Positions 1 through 6,661 of a DNA stretch of 11,976 nucleotides are shown piece by piece. Positions within the stretch are counted from its first letter, which is position 1. Each line of letters starts with the position of its first letter. The stretch comes from an uncultured Eubacteriales bacterium (lineage in GTDB: Bacteria > Bacillota > Clostridia > Oscillospirales > Acutalibacteraceae), in NCBI GenBank assembly GCA_902462035.1, contig CABQAC010000035.1, forward strand, positions 1 to 11,976, in the 5' to 3' direction. Below the pieces are notes generated by a model. The model was not told the DNA's origin. It saw only the letters and a program-made list of their open reading frames with translations, and searched no databases. A program made the position numbers and the translations under genes.

Positions 1-1620
1 CCGCGCCAGGGTATTCCGCATGCCGATATGACGGTCCGTACGGTTGAGAAAATCGGGATCTTTAAATTCGTCCAAATACTTCTGGCTGAACCCAACGCCG
101 TTGTCGCGGATGACAATTTCGTAATACCGGTCCTCTTCTTCCGGCCAGCGGCGGACCTCCACCGAAATCTGGAACGGCTTGCTGCGGTCTATAAAGCCAT
201 GCAGCACACTGTTTTCCACAAAAGTTTGAATGGTCAGCATGGGGATGGTAAACGAATTATAAACCGGCGTGACCGATACCCGGTAACTGAGCTTGTCCCC
301 AAAGCGCAACCGGTTGATTTCTAAATAGTTCTGGGTATTGGCAAGTTCTTCCTCCAGCGGCACCACCTGGGACGTATTCTTCATAATATATTTAAAATGA
401 TTGGCCAGATAAAGGGACAGCTTTTGCACGTTTTCGTAGTCCTTAAGCACCGCCATATTATAGATGATATTCAGCGTATTCATATAAAAATGGGGGTTGA
501 TCTGCATCTGAAGCTGGTTGTACTCCGCCCGCTCGGCTTTGATCTTTTCGTCGTACATGCTGATCTTCAGTTCGTGGATATGCTCGGCCATTTCGTTAAA
601 GCCCATGGCAATCTGATAGAATTCACTGCCCATGTTTTCGGGCAGGCGGGCCTCCCAATTGCCTTTGCCGATGGCGCGCATGGCGTCTTCCACCCGTTCC
701 ACCGGGCGGATTACCGCCCGGCGAAGCAGGAAGACGTACAGAACCAGCACAACAATGATGATGACCGGCGCCAGAAAATTAAGCTGCTGCAGGCTGACCA
801 GGGCGCTGAGCATCTGATTTTCCGGAATGGCCACCTTCAGCACAAGCGGGGAAACGGCCGAGGCCGCTTCGGTCACCAGATACTTTTTATGCCCGCTTTC
901 CAAATCCTCGGCCACGGTGTACCATTCGCCGTCCTGTTCTTCGTTTGCCACATTTAAAAACAGCGATTCCCGGCTGCTGCCCCGCAGAACACGGCCCTCT
1001 TCGTCGGTCATGGCAAATTCCGTCTGTTCTTCGAACCGCATGTTGGTGGGCATGATATTGGCTACATCCATATACGCGCCCATGTAAAGGGATTGGTTAA
1101 TCCGCACCATGCGCAGAATCACCACCGCGCCGTCCTCGTCCTGAAAAACCGACCAGGGAGGATTGTTGCCGTGTGCTGCGAGCCGCTTTAAAAAGCCCCC
1201 GGCCATGATGTCGATATTCTGAAGTTCGGTGGTGGGGGTTTGGATCACCCGTTCCCTTTCGGTGTCGTACAAAAATATCGCGTTTAAATACGGGTAAGAA
1301 TAGATATCCTTTGCCAACTGCTGCGTCACGCCGTAAAGCGCTAAGGTATAGCCCGTTATATCGGACTTTTTATAATCATCCAGCAGCTGCGGCTGTACGT
1401 CGGAGACGATTTTATACAAATACTGGTCCACCGAGTCCAGCTCCATGTCGATCTGCCGCATGTAAGTGGACAGCAAGTTTCTGTTGGAAAGGGATACCTG
1501 GTTGCGGATGACCCGCATACTGTAATTGGTGCTGTAAAACAGCAGCATGGTGATGGGGACCGCCACAATCAAAAAAGCGAATATCACCTTTTGGGTCAAC
1601 GTGATCCGCGTCATCTTCAT
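1..1620 (-). CDS. YesM-type sensor histidine kinase, 3' end cut by window edge
   Basis: Membrane sensor kinase that would autophosphorylate on histidine and pass phosphate to a response regulator. The frame is open from ATG 1620 to base 1 (540 residues seen); only the C-terminal tail is missing. A first membrane segment lies at about residues 12-29, an extracytoplasmic sensing region (probably Cache-like, not proven) at about 30-278, a second membrane segment at about 279-299, and a HAMP linker follows (RPVERVEDAM from R305). The His_kinase motif QMQINPHFYMNTLN places the phospho-acceptor at H377. The ATPase N-box is FVENSVLHG (N470), the G1 box RDNGVGF (D506), and the G2-like HIGMRNTLAR ends at the edge. 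The start is set by AAAGGA six bases upstream; ATG 1614 is a poorer alternative. It begins 27 bases after the second GH29 gene, so it is probably co-transcribed with it. A YesN-like response regulator would be expected to the left but is not in view. Confidence 0.93.
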   Translation of the reverse strand, partial: MKMTRITLTQKVIFAFLIVAVPITMLLFYSTNYSMRVIRNQVSLSNRNLLSTYMRQIDMELDSVDQYLYKIVSDVQPQLLDDYKKSDITGYTLALYGVTQQLAKDIYSYPYLNAIFLYDTERERVIQTPTTELQNIDIMAGGFLKRLAAHGNNPPWSVFQDEDGAVVILRMVRINQSLYMGAYMDVANIMPTNMRFEEQTEFAMTDEEGRVLRGSSRESLFLNVANEEQDGEWYTVAEDLESGHKKYLVTEAASAVSPLVLKVAIPENQMLSALVSLQQLNFLAPVIIIVVLVLYVFLLRRAVIRPVERVEDAMRAIGKGNWEARLPENMGSEFYQIAMGFNEMAEHIHELKISMYDEKIKAERAEYNQLQMQINPHFYMNTLNIIYNMAVLKDYENVQKLSLYLANHFKYIMKNTSQVVPLEEELANTQNYLEINRLRFGDKLSYRVSVTPVYNSFTIPMLTIQTFVENSVLHGFIDRSKPFQISVEVRRWPEEEDRYYEIVIRDNGVGFSQKYLDEFKDPDFLNRTDRHIGMRNTLAR

Positions 1621-1647
1621 AGCCGGTCCTTTCTTTTCATTCAAGGA

Positions 1648-3117
1648 TTACGCCAAGGTAATCTTCAAACAGTTGACATAGGGGGTGGGCAGCCTTTCCG
1701 GCAGGCGGACGGTCAAAACGCCGTACGACTGGGTAAAGGGGACTTCTCCCGCGCCCAGCAGCTCCACCTTTTGTACCCGATCCGTCCCGGTCAGGCTTTT
1801 AATGACCGCTACGCCGTTTTGCGGCGCGCGCATCTGGAAAGCGTACAGCTTGCCGTCCTTCTGGACAAACCGGAAGTCCGCGCTGTTCCAGTTTACGGCT
1901 TCCTCGTTATGGTCGCCGGCGCCGGCGCGGGTATTCCCTTCGCCGAACACGCGCCACGGGCGGGTATTGTAAACGCCTTCGCCGCAAACGGCAAACCAGT
2001 CCGCCAAAGCGCGGAGGATATACAGCGCTTCGTCGTCCAACGATCCGTCCGGACGCTGAACGATGTTCAGCAGCAGCGTACCGTTTTTCGATACGATGTC
2101 CACCAGCATTTCGATGATATGGCCCGGGGTTTTATAGGGTTCCTGCGCGTTGTAATACCAATTGCCGATACAGGTATCGGTCTGCCACGGTTGGGGAGAA
2201 ATATCGGACAGCTGGCCCCGCTCCAGGTCGAGCAGCCCTACCTGGGAGATTGCCGGCCGGGTATCCTTCTGGAAATATGCGGCCCGGTTTTGGCCGTGCT
2301 GGGCAATGCTGTCGTTGTACAGGTAAGCCACGCCCTCCATGCCCACGCCGTAAATCTCCTGAAGCTGGCCGCCGTCCGGCATTTCGGCGCCGCCGAATGG
2401 CAAAGCGCCGTCGGAATAAAGCAGATCGGGGTGAAATTGGTCCACCATCTCCTGAACCGCTTTCAGCCAGTACTGCTCGAATTGGGGGTTGCGGGAATAC
2501 CACGGGTTGTTGGGCCCGGGCATTTGGCCTTTGGGGGTGGCGTGCTCGTAATTGTCCCAATAAAAATCCCGGTATGCCGGGTCGTTGCCGTCGTAGGGCA
2601 CGCCCTTATACGGGCCGGTTAAGTCACAGCCCTTGTTAACCCCCCACCAGGAGAAGGATGCCGCCAGGTGTTCGGAAAGGCCGAACGGCATACCGCGTTT
2701 GTCCGCCGCCTGTTTCCACATGGCGCAAATATCCTTGCCGGGGCCTACTTTGACGCTATTAAAACGATTAATCCGCGAATCGTAATTAAAAAAGTGGTCG
2801 TGGTGGGTCGCCTGGGCTACAAAATACCGGGCGCCCGCCTTGTAGTACAAGTCCATCAGCGCTTCGGCATCGAACTTTTCCGCTTTCCAAAGGGCGCAGA
2901 TGTCCTTGTAGCCGAACTTGGAGGGATGGCCATAGTGGCGCAGGTGATAGTAGTACTGGGGTGTGCCCTCCATGTACATTTTGCGGGCGTACCAATCGCC
3001 GAACATGGGCACGCTTTGGGGGCCCCAGTGGCTCCAAATGCCGAATTTAGCGTCCCGGAACCAGTCGGGCGCCTGCCGTTCGGACAAAGATTCGAAGGTT
3101 GGCGCGAATCGCTTCAT
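1648..3117 (-). CDS. GH29 alpha-L-fucosidase-like enzyme, copy 2
   Basis: Predicted retaining glycoside hydrolase of family GH29, which removes alpha-L-fucose from oligosaccharides; 489 residues. Family features are WFRDAKFGIWSHWG (19-32), HHDHF (105-109), RGMPFGLSEH (141-150), a nucleophile-type aspartate in LLYSDGALPFG (D236), DTCIGNWYYN (314-323), the DIVSKNGTLLLNIVQRPDG block (340-358) and TRPW (385-388). A C-terminal beta-sandwich-like region of about 95 residues follows. No signal peptide is visible, so it should act in the cytoplasm. The start is ATG 3117, with AGGAG (3126-3130) eight bases upstream; the longer TTG frame from 3144 runs through this ribosome binding site and is rejected. 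It is a tandem paralogue of the gene at 3179-4642 (roughly two thirds identical by eye, higher in the first 150 residues). HHDHF replaces the usual HHDGF, so the exact substrate is uncertain. Confidence 0.9.
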   Translation of the reverse strand: MKRFAPTFESLSERQAPDWFRDAKFGIWSHWGPQSVPMFGDWYARKMYMEGTPQYYYHLRHYGHPSKFGYKDICALWKAEKFDAEALMDLYYKAGARYFVAQATHHDHFFNYDSRINRFNSVKVGPGKDICAMWKQAADKRGMPFGLSEHLAASFSWWGVNKGCDLTGPYKGVPYDGNDPAYRDFYWDNYEHATPKGQMPGPNNPWYSRNPQFEQYWLKAVQEMVDQFHPDLLYSDGALPFGGAEMPDGGQLQEIYGVGMEGVAYLYNDSIAQHGQNRAAYFQKDTRPAISQVGLLDLERGQLSDISPQPWQTDTCIGNWYYNAQEPYKTPGHIIEMLVDIVSKNGTLLLNIVQRPDGSLDDEALYILRALADWFAVCGEGVYNTRPWRVFGEGNTRAGAGDHNEEAVNWNSADFRFVQKDGKLYAFQMRAPQNGVAVIKSLTGTDRVQKVELLGAGEVPFTQSYGVLTVRLPERLPTPYVNCLKITLA

Positions 3118-3125
3118 AGCGCATT

Positions 3126-3130
3126 CTCCT
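3126..3130 (-). promoter_or_regulatory. Ribosome binding site deciding the start of GH29 copy 2
   Basis: AGGAG on the minus strand, eight bases before ATG 3117. It lies inside the longer TTG-initiated reading frame and so fixes the start at 3117. Confidence 0.8.
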
Positions 3131-3147
3131 TTCGATAAAACCAATCA

Positions 3148-3169
3148 GGGCGGCCCCGCAGAGCCGCCC
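3148..3169 (-). other. Intercistronic GC-rich hairpin between the two GH29 genes
   Basis: GGGCGGC (3148-3154) pairs with GCCGCCC (3163-3169) around an 8-base loop. It starts about ten bases after the stop of the upstream GH29 gene. Downstream on the minus strand the sequence is TGATTGGTTTTATC, with no continuous U-run, so it is more likely a partial terminator or an mRNA-stabilising or processing element than a full stop. Confidence 0.5.
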
Positions 3170-3178
3170 AACCCGGCA

Positions 3179-4642
3179 TTATTGCGCCAGGGTAATTTTC
3201 AGCGCGTTGACGTATTTCGAAGGCAGGTTTTCCGGCATTTGAACCGAAACCACGCCGAACGCTTGGGAAAACGCCACCGGGCCATGGCCCAGCAGTTCCA
3301 CCTTCTGCACCCGGTCCGCTTCGGTCAGACTCTTGATGACCGTCACGCCGTTGTCCGGCGCGCGGAACTGGAAGGCGTACAGCTTGCCGTCCTTTTGGGT
3401 AAAGCGCAGGTCGGAGCTGTTCCACTGGACGGCTTCCTCCTTGACCACGTGGCTGTCGCCTTCGCCAAATACACGCCACGGCCGGGAACTGTAAATACCC
3501 TCGCCGCAGATGGCAAACCAACCGGCAAGTTCTTGGAGCAGGTAAACCGCCTCGTCGTCCAGCGTGCCGTCCGGCTTTTGAACGATATTGAGCAGCAGCG
3601 TACCGTTTTTAGACACAATGTCTACCAGCGTTTCGATGATTTGGGCCGGGGTCTTATAAACGGCGCGGACGTCGTAGAACCAATCGCCGATGCAGGTGTC
3701 CGTCTGCCAGGGCTGGGGGTTGATTTCATTGAGCTGGCCGCGCTCGATGTCCAGCACACCCGTGCGGTAAATGACCGGGCGGTTGTCTTTTTGCAGGTAA
3801 ACGCTGCGCAGTTCACCGTTTTGGGCAATGGAGTCGTTGTACAAATAGGCCACCGCCTGCATGCCGATTCCGTACACGTCGTACATGTGGTCGCTGTCCG
3901 GCAGCTTGGCGTTGCCAAAGGGCAGGGGACTGTCCGAATACAACAATTCGGGATGGAATTTATCGATCATTTCCTTGATGGCCGCAAGCCAATACTGCTG
4001 GAATTTTTTGTTTTGGGAATAACGGGGGCTGGGCATGTTGACCGGCTGGTCCATGGGGGTGCGGTATTCCTCGTTCTCCCAGTAAAAATCTTTGTAAGCA
4101 GGGTCGTTGCCGTCATAGGGAACACCTTGGTAAGGGCCGAAACGGTCACAGTCTTTGTTGGTGGAGAACCATGCGTAGGACATGCCAAGATGTTCGGACA
4201 AGCCGAAGGGCATCCCGCGTTTTTTCGCCGCCTGCTGCCACAGGGCGCAAATGTCCTTGCCGGGGCCGACCTTGACGCTATTGAAACGGTTGATCTGCGA
4301 ATCGTAGTTAAAAAAGTGGTCGTGGTGGGAGGCCTGGGCCATAAAGTACCGGGCGCCGGCCTTGTAGTACAGGTCCATCAGCCCCTCGGGGTCGAAGTTT
4401 TCCGCCTTCCACAGGCCGCACAGATCCTTGTAGCCGAACTGAGAGGGATGTCCGTAATGGCGCAGGTGGTAATAATACTGCGGCGTGCCCTGAATATACA
4501 TATTCCGGGCGTACCAGTCGCCGTACATTGCCACGCTCTGGGGGCCCCAATGGCTCCAAATGCCGAATTTGGCGTCGCGGAACCAATCGGGTACGGTGCG
4601 CTGTTCCAGGGATTCGAAACTGTCCACAAATTTTTGTTGCAT
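3179..4642 (-). CDS. GH29 alpha-L-fucosidase-like enzyme, copy 1
   Basis: First gene after the minus-strand promoter; 487 residues, predicted GH29 (alpha-L-fucosidase family) and probably cytoplasmic because no signal peptide is present. Visible motifs are DWFRDAKFGIWSHWG (19-33), HHDHF (106-110), RGMPFGLSEHLG (142-153), the likely nucleophile D237 in LLYSDSPLPFG, DTCIGDWFYD (315-324), DIVSKNGTLLLNIVQKPDG (341-359) and SRPW (386-389). The start is ATG 4642, with AGGAGA (4651-4656) eight bases upstream. The longer frame to 4714 begins at about the predicted transcription start and is rejected. It is a tandem duplicate of the downstream gene. Near the nucleophile this copy has SDSPLPFG where the other has SDGALPFG, and the segment after the catalytic loop (about 190-210) also differs. 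The two may therefore have split specificity. Fucosidase assignment is by fold and motif; the true sugar could differ. Confidence 0.9.
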   Translation of the reverse strand: MQQKFVDSFESLEQRTVPDWFRDAKFGIWSHWGPQSVAMYGDWYARNMYIQGTPQYYYHLRHYGHPSQFGYKDLCGLWKAENFDPEGLMDLYYKAGARYFMAQASHHDHFFNYDSQINRFNSVKVGPGKDICALWQQAAKKRGMPFGLSEHLGMSYAWFSTNKDCDRFGPYQGVPYDGNDPAYKDFYWENEEYRTPMDQPVNMPSPRYSQNKKFQQYWLAAIKEMIDKFHPELLYSDSPLPFGNAKLPDSDHMYDVYGIGMQAVAYLYNDSIAQNGELRSVYLQKDNRPVIYRTGVLDIERGQLNEINPQPWQTDTCIGDWFYDVRAVYKTPAQIIETLVDIVSKNGTLLLNIVQKPDGTLDDEAVYLLQELAGWFAICGEGIYSSRPWRVFGEGDSHVVKEEAVQWNSSDLRFTQKDGKLYAFQFRAPDNGVTVIKSLTEADRVQKVELLGHGPVAFSQAFGVVSVQMPENLPSKYVNALKITLAQ

Positions 4643-4650
4643 ACCGCTCT

Positions 4651-4656
4651 TCTCCT
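4651..4656 (-). promoter_or_regulatory. Ribosome binding site deciding the start of GH29 copy 1
   Basis: AGGAGA on the minus strand, eight bases before ATG 4642. It supports that start over the 24-residue longer frame from 4714. Confidence 0.8.
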
Positions 4657-4685
4657 TTTTCCCATCTCGGTTTCTGTATTCTGCC

Positions 4686-4709
4686 CCCGGCTTTAACCAT
4701 GCCGCCGGG
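4686..4709 (-). other. Small hairpin in the 5' leader of the GH29 operon
   Basis: CCCGGC and GCCGGG (6 bp) enclose a 12-base loop within the predicted leader, about 45 bases before the start codon. It could affect translation or mRNA stability. No riboswitch class is recognised here. Confidence 0.35.
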
Positions 4710-4722
4710 TTCATAGTTCCTG

Positions 4723-4751
4723 ATTATATAACATACTTTTTCAGAAATCAA
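4723..4751 (-). promoter_or_regulatory. Sigma-A-type promoter for the GH29/sensor-kinase transcript
   Basis: Minus strand: -35 TTGATT (4751-4746), 17-bp spacer, perfect -10 TATAAT (4728-4723). The predicted transcription start is near 4716, giving a leader of about 75 bases to ATG 4642. It lies in the 153-base gap after the AraC stop codon, so the hydrolases need not depend on araC transcription. An 11-bp inverted repeat (GGACTTTGTCC, 4763-4773) sits just upstream of the -35 and could be a regulator site. Confidence 0.75.
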
Positions 4752-4762
4752 AAGATTTTTAT

Positions 4763-4773
4763 GGACTTTGTCC
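4763..4773. promoter_or_regulatory. Short inverted repeat upstream of the GH29 promoter (possible operator)
   Basis: GGAC-TTT-GTCC is centred about 52 bases before the predicted transcription start, a typical place for an activator. It is short and could be chance. No protein can be assigned to it from sequence alone. Confidence 0.3.
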
Positions 4774-4795
4774 TTAGCGGGACATCCCTTCGCCG

Positions 4796-5617
4796 TCAGG
4801 TCAGCGCCACGGCATCCCGCTCCCGCACCGGGGAGCGGCCTAAAATACGGCGGTAAGCCCGGTAAAACACCGAATAATCGTTAAAGCCCGCCGCGATGGC
4901 CGCCTGGGTGGCCGCCATGCCGTTTTGGATCATCTGCTGGGCCGCGATGACCCGTTTGTAGATGACGTATTCCCCCACCGTTGTGCCGGTAGCCTTGCGG
5001 AAAACCTTGTTCAGATGGTGTTTGCTGATAAAAAACCGGGCGGACAGTCCGTCCAAGGTGACCGGTTCGGTATAATGGCTGTTCAGGTAGGAGATCAGCC
5101 GGGACACGGTTTGGGGGATGGGCTCGCTGGGGGTGGAGCTGCTGGCGGATTGGGCCATATACGCCAGGTGGGACAGCAGCGCCTGCAGTTCGGCCACAAT
5201 GGCGGTCCAGCGCAGCGGCTCGGGCATGGAAACACAATCGGATAGATGTTCGAAAAAGGCGGGAAGCCGGTAGTCGTTGACATTCTGGTAATACAGCCCG
5301 TTCCCGTTAAAAACCGAAAGCAGCAGTTCCCGGTGCTCCGCCGGGATGACGTCTTCCAGAAAATGCAGGGTAAAGCGTTCGTAAGACTCCTCGCTTTCCA
5401 CCTTCACTCCATGGAACACCTTGCAGGGCATCAGCAGCAAGCTGTTGGGCGTGGGCTTGTAGCGTTTGCCCTCCACCAAATAGCTGACGTCGCCGCCGAT
5501 GAAGTAATAAATCTCGTAAAAAGTGTGGCAGTGCAGTTGATAATCCTCGCTTTTCGTATGGTCGATGGAATGGGCATAATGCATTTGCGAATTGGTAAAG
5601 GAAACAATGGACGCCAT
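4796..5617 (-). CDS. AraC-family transcriptional regulator with N-terminal cupin sensor
   Basis: 273-residue regulator, probably sensing a sugar or sugar acid and controlling the locus. The N-terminal cupin-like part includes LHCHTFYEIYYFIGG (H29, H31, E35) and the strand region PNSLLLMPCKVFHG (57-70). A linker with a Ser/Pro stretch lies at about 155-167. The C-terminal double helix-turn-helix covers about 170-265: first HTH around VTLDGLSARFFISKHHLNKVFRK (split at 186-196 and 197-208), second ending in the family signature GFNDYSVFYRAYRRILGRSP (244-263). Length is standard for cupin-AraC proteins. ATG 5617 has AGGAG eight bases upstream. It is divergent from the catabolic operon; paired TTTGCAAT sites in the shared promoter region are its likely operator, suggesting activation of the operon plus autoregulation. 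Whether it also controls the GH29 genes is unknown, since no matching site is seen there. Confidence 0.93.
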   Translation of the reverse strand: MASIVSFTNSQMHYAHSIDHTKSEDYQLHCHTFYEIYYFIGGDVSYLVEGKRYKPTPNSLLLMPCKVFHGVKVESEESYERFTLHFLEDVIPAEHRELLLSVFNGNGLYYQNVNDYRLPAFFEHLSDCVSMPEPLRWTAIVAELQALLSHLAYMAQSASSSTPSEPIPQTVSRLISYLNSHYTEPVTLDGLSARFFISKHHLNKVFRKATGTTVGEYVIYKRVIAAQQMIQNGMAATQAAIAAGFNDYSVFYRAYRRILGRSPVRERDAVALT

Positions 5618-5680
5618 AACGGATGCTCCTTTCAGCCCTGTTCAGGCCCTTGCGGACAAAGAAAAAACGGTTATGGCGTC

Positions 5681-5709
5681 ATTATACCGGATGATCGCTA
5701 TTTTTGCAA
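5681..5709 (-). promoter_or_regulatory. Promoter of the araC-family gene
   Basis: Minus strand: -35 TTGCAA (5709-5704), 17-bp spacer, -10 TATAAT (5686-5681), leader of about 57 bases to ATG 5617. The -35 coincides with the core of one TTTGCAAT repeat, which would let the regulator block its own promoter. Confidence 0.65.
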
Positions 5710-5732
5710 TATAATACGGGCTTATTTGCAAT
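5703..5732 (+). promoter_or_regulatory. Paired TTTGCAAT direct repeats, candidate AraC-family operator
   Basis: TTTGCAAT occurs at 5703-5710 and 5725-5732, exactly 22 bp start to start, so both copies face the same side of the helix as expected for half-sites of an AraC-type dimer. The first overlaps the araC -35 and the second abuts the -35 position of the plus-strand operon. A further TTGCAA lies at 5788-5793 in the operon leader. Confidence 0.6.
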
Positions 5733-5750
5733 GGTAACTTCCGCGGTGAA

Positions 5751-5759
5751 TGGTATAAT
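5751..5759 (+). promoter_or_regulatory. Extended -10 promoter of the plus-strand catabolic operon
   Basis: TGGTATAAT (TG at 5751-5752, TATAAT at 5754-5759) is an extended -10 element. The -35 position (about 5731-5736, ATGGTA) is a poor match, as is common at activator-dependent promoters; the second TTTGCAAT repeat abuts it. The predicted start near 5766 gives a leader of about 84 bases. Confidence 0.6.
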
Positions 5760-5849
5760 CAAGCTGAATTTATCGTGGCGTTTTGTCTTGCAAAATTTCC
5801 TCTTTGGGGGTTTATTTTGGCAAAACAGCTGACGAAAGGGGATAACAAT

Positions 5850-6605
5850 ATGATCATTGGCGCCCAGCTGTACACCGTGCGCACTTATATCCAAAACGAA
5901 AAGGATATTGAGCGCACCATGAAAAAGATTGCAGATATCGGCTATACCACCGTTCAGGTGTCCGGCATCGGCAAAATCGAGCCCCAGCGCCTGCGGGAAA
6001 TCTGCGACGAAAACGGGCTGAAGATTGTCATCACCCACACCGACCCCAACCGGATCCTCAACGAGACCGAGGCGGTCATCAAGGAACACGACATTCTGGG
6101 CTGTGACCATATCGGCATTGGCGGCATGCCGGAGCGGTACCGCACGGCCGAGTGGATCGCCATGTTCGGCGAGGACTTCAAGCTGCCCGCCCAAAAGATT
6201 GCCGCGGCGGGAAAACGGCTGATGTACCACAACCACAACTTCGAATTCATGAAACTAAACGGCAAGCGCATGATCGAATGGCTGATGGAAATGTTCACCC
6301 CCGAGGAGCTGGGCTTTACCCTGGATACCTTTTGGGTACAGGCCGGCGGCGCCGACGTCTGCCAGTGGATCGATATCCTCAGCGGCCGTCTGCCCGTCAT
6401 CCACTTAAAGGACATGACGGTTCAGAACTTTGAGCGCAAAATGGCTCCGGTGGGCGAAGGCAATTTGAACTGGCCCGCCATTTTCAAGGCCTTTGAAAAG
6501 GCTGGCACCCAGTATATGATGGTGGAGCAGGATTCCTGCGACGGCAGCCCCTTCGACTGCCTGCAGTCCAGCTACAACTTCCTGACCAAAGCTGGATTCC
6601 GTTAA
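5850..6605 (+). CDS. TIM-barrel sugar isomerase/epimerase-family protein (xylose isomerase-like)
   Basis: 251 residues, a single AP_endonuc_2/xylose-isomerase-like TIM barrel, the fold of IolE, D-tagatose 3-epimerase and YcjR-type enzymes. A metal site typical of the family can be traced: E132 in YHNHNFEF (126-133), D159 in FTLDTFW (156-162), H185 in IHLKD (184-188) and E226 in MVEQD (224-228); GEGNLNW (202-208) is also characteristic. The start is ATG 5850, with AAAGGGG eight bases upstream; the 25-residue longer GTG frame from 5775 has no such site. It is first in the operon and followed after 56 bases by a Gfo/Idh/MocA dehydrogenase. Members of this family next to such dehydrogenases act as isomerases, epimerases, or lyases on 3-keto glycosides. 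The fold is certain, the reaction is not. It is cytoplasmic. Confidence 0.9.
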   Translation: MIIGAQLYTVRTYIQNEKDIERTMKKIADIGYTTVQVSGIGKIEPQRLREICDENGLKIVITHTDPNRILNETEAVIKEHDILGCDHIGIGGMPERYRTAEWIAMFGEDFKLPAQKIAAAGKRLMYHNHNFEFMKLNGKRMIEWLMEMFTPEELGFTLDTFWVQAGGADVCQWIDILSGRLPVIHLKDMTVQNFERKMAPVGEGNLNWPAIFKAFEKAGTQYMMVEQDSCDGSPFDCLQSSYNFLTKAGFR

Positions 6606-6661
6606 TTTGGACCCAAAGGCGGCGACCTTTCATATTTTGCTAAAATTTAGGAGGAACAGAC

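Noticed and set aside
2963..4696. Long plus-strand open frame (577 codons) opposite the GH29 genes
   Set aside because: It is antisense to two clearly homologous GH29 proteins, crosses their intergenic region, shows no family motif, and is explained by high GC and the codon bias of the opposite strand. Similar antisense frames opposite the dehydrogenase genes, uxuA and uxuB (for example 6647-7795, 7983-8984, 9159-10220) are rejected for the same reason.
4643..4714. 24-residue N-terminal extension of GH29 copy 1
   Set aside because: ATG 4714 lies at about the predicted transcription start without room for a ribosome site, while AGGAGA fits ATG 4642; the paralogue starts at the matching position.
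5710..5715. Second plus-strand TATAAT in the divergent region
   Set aside because: No acceptable -35 (CCGGAT region) and no extended -10; it overlaps the first TTTGCAAT repeat and the araC promoter, so the TGGTATAAT at 5751 is preferred.
5775..5849. 25-residue N-terminal extension of the TIM-barrel protein from a GTG codon
   Set aside because: No ribosome site precedes it, it begins only about 10 bases after the predicted transcription start, and family proteins begin at the MIIGAQLY strand.
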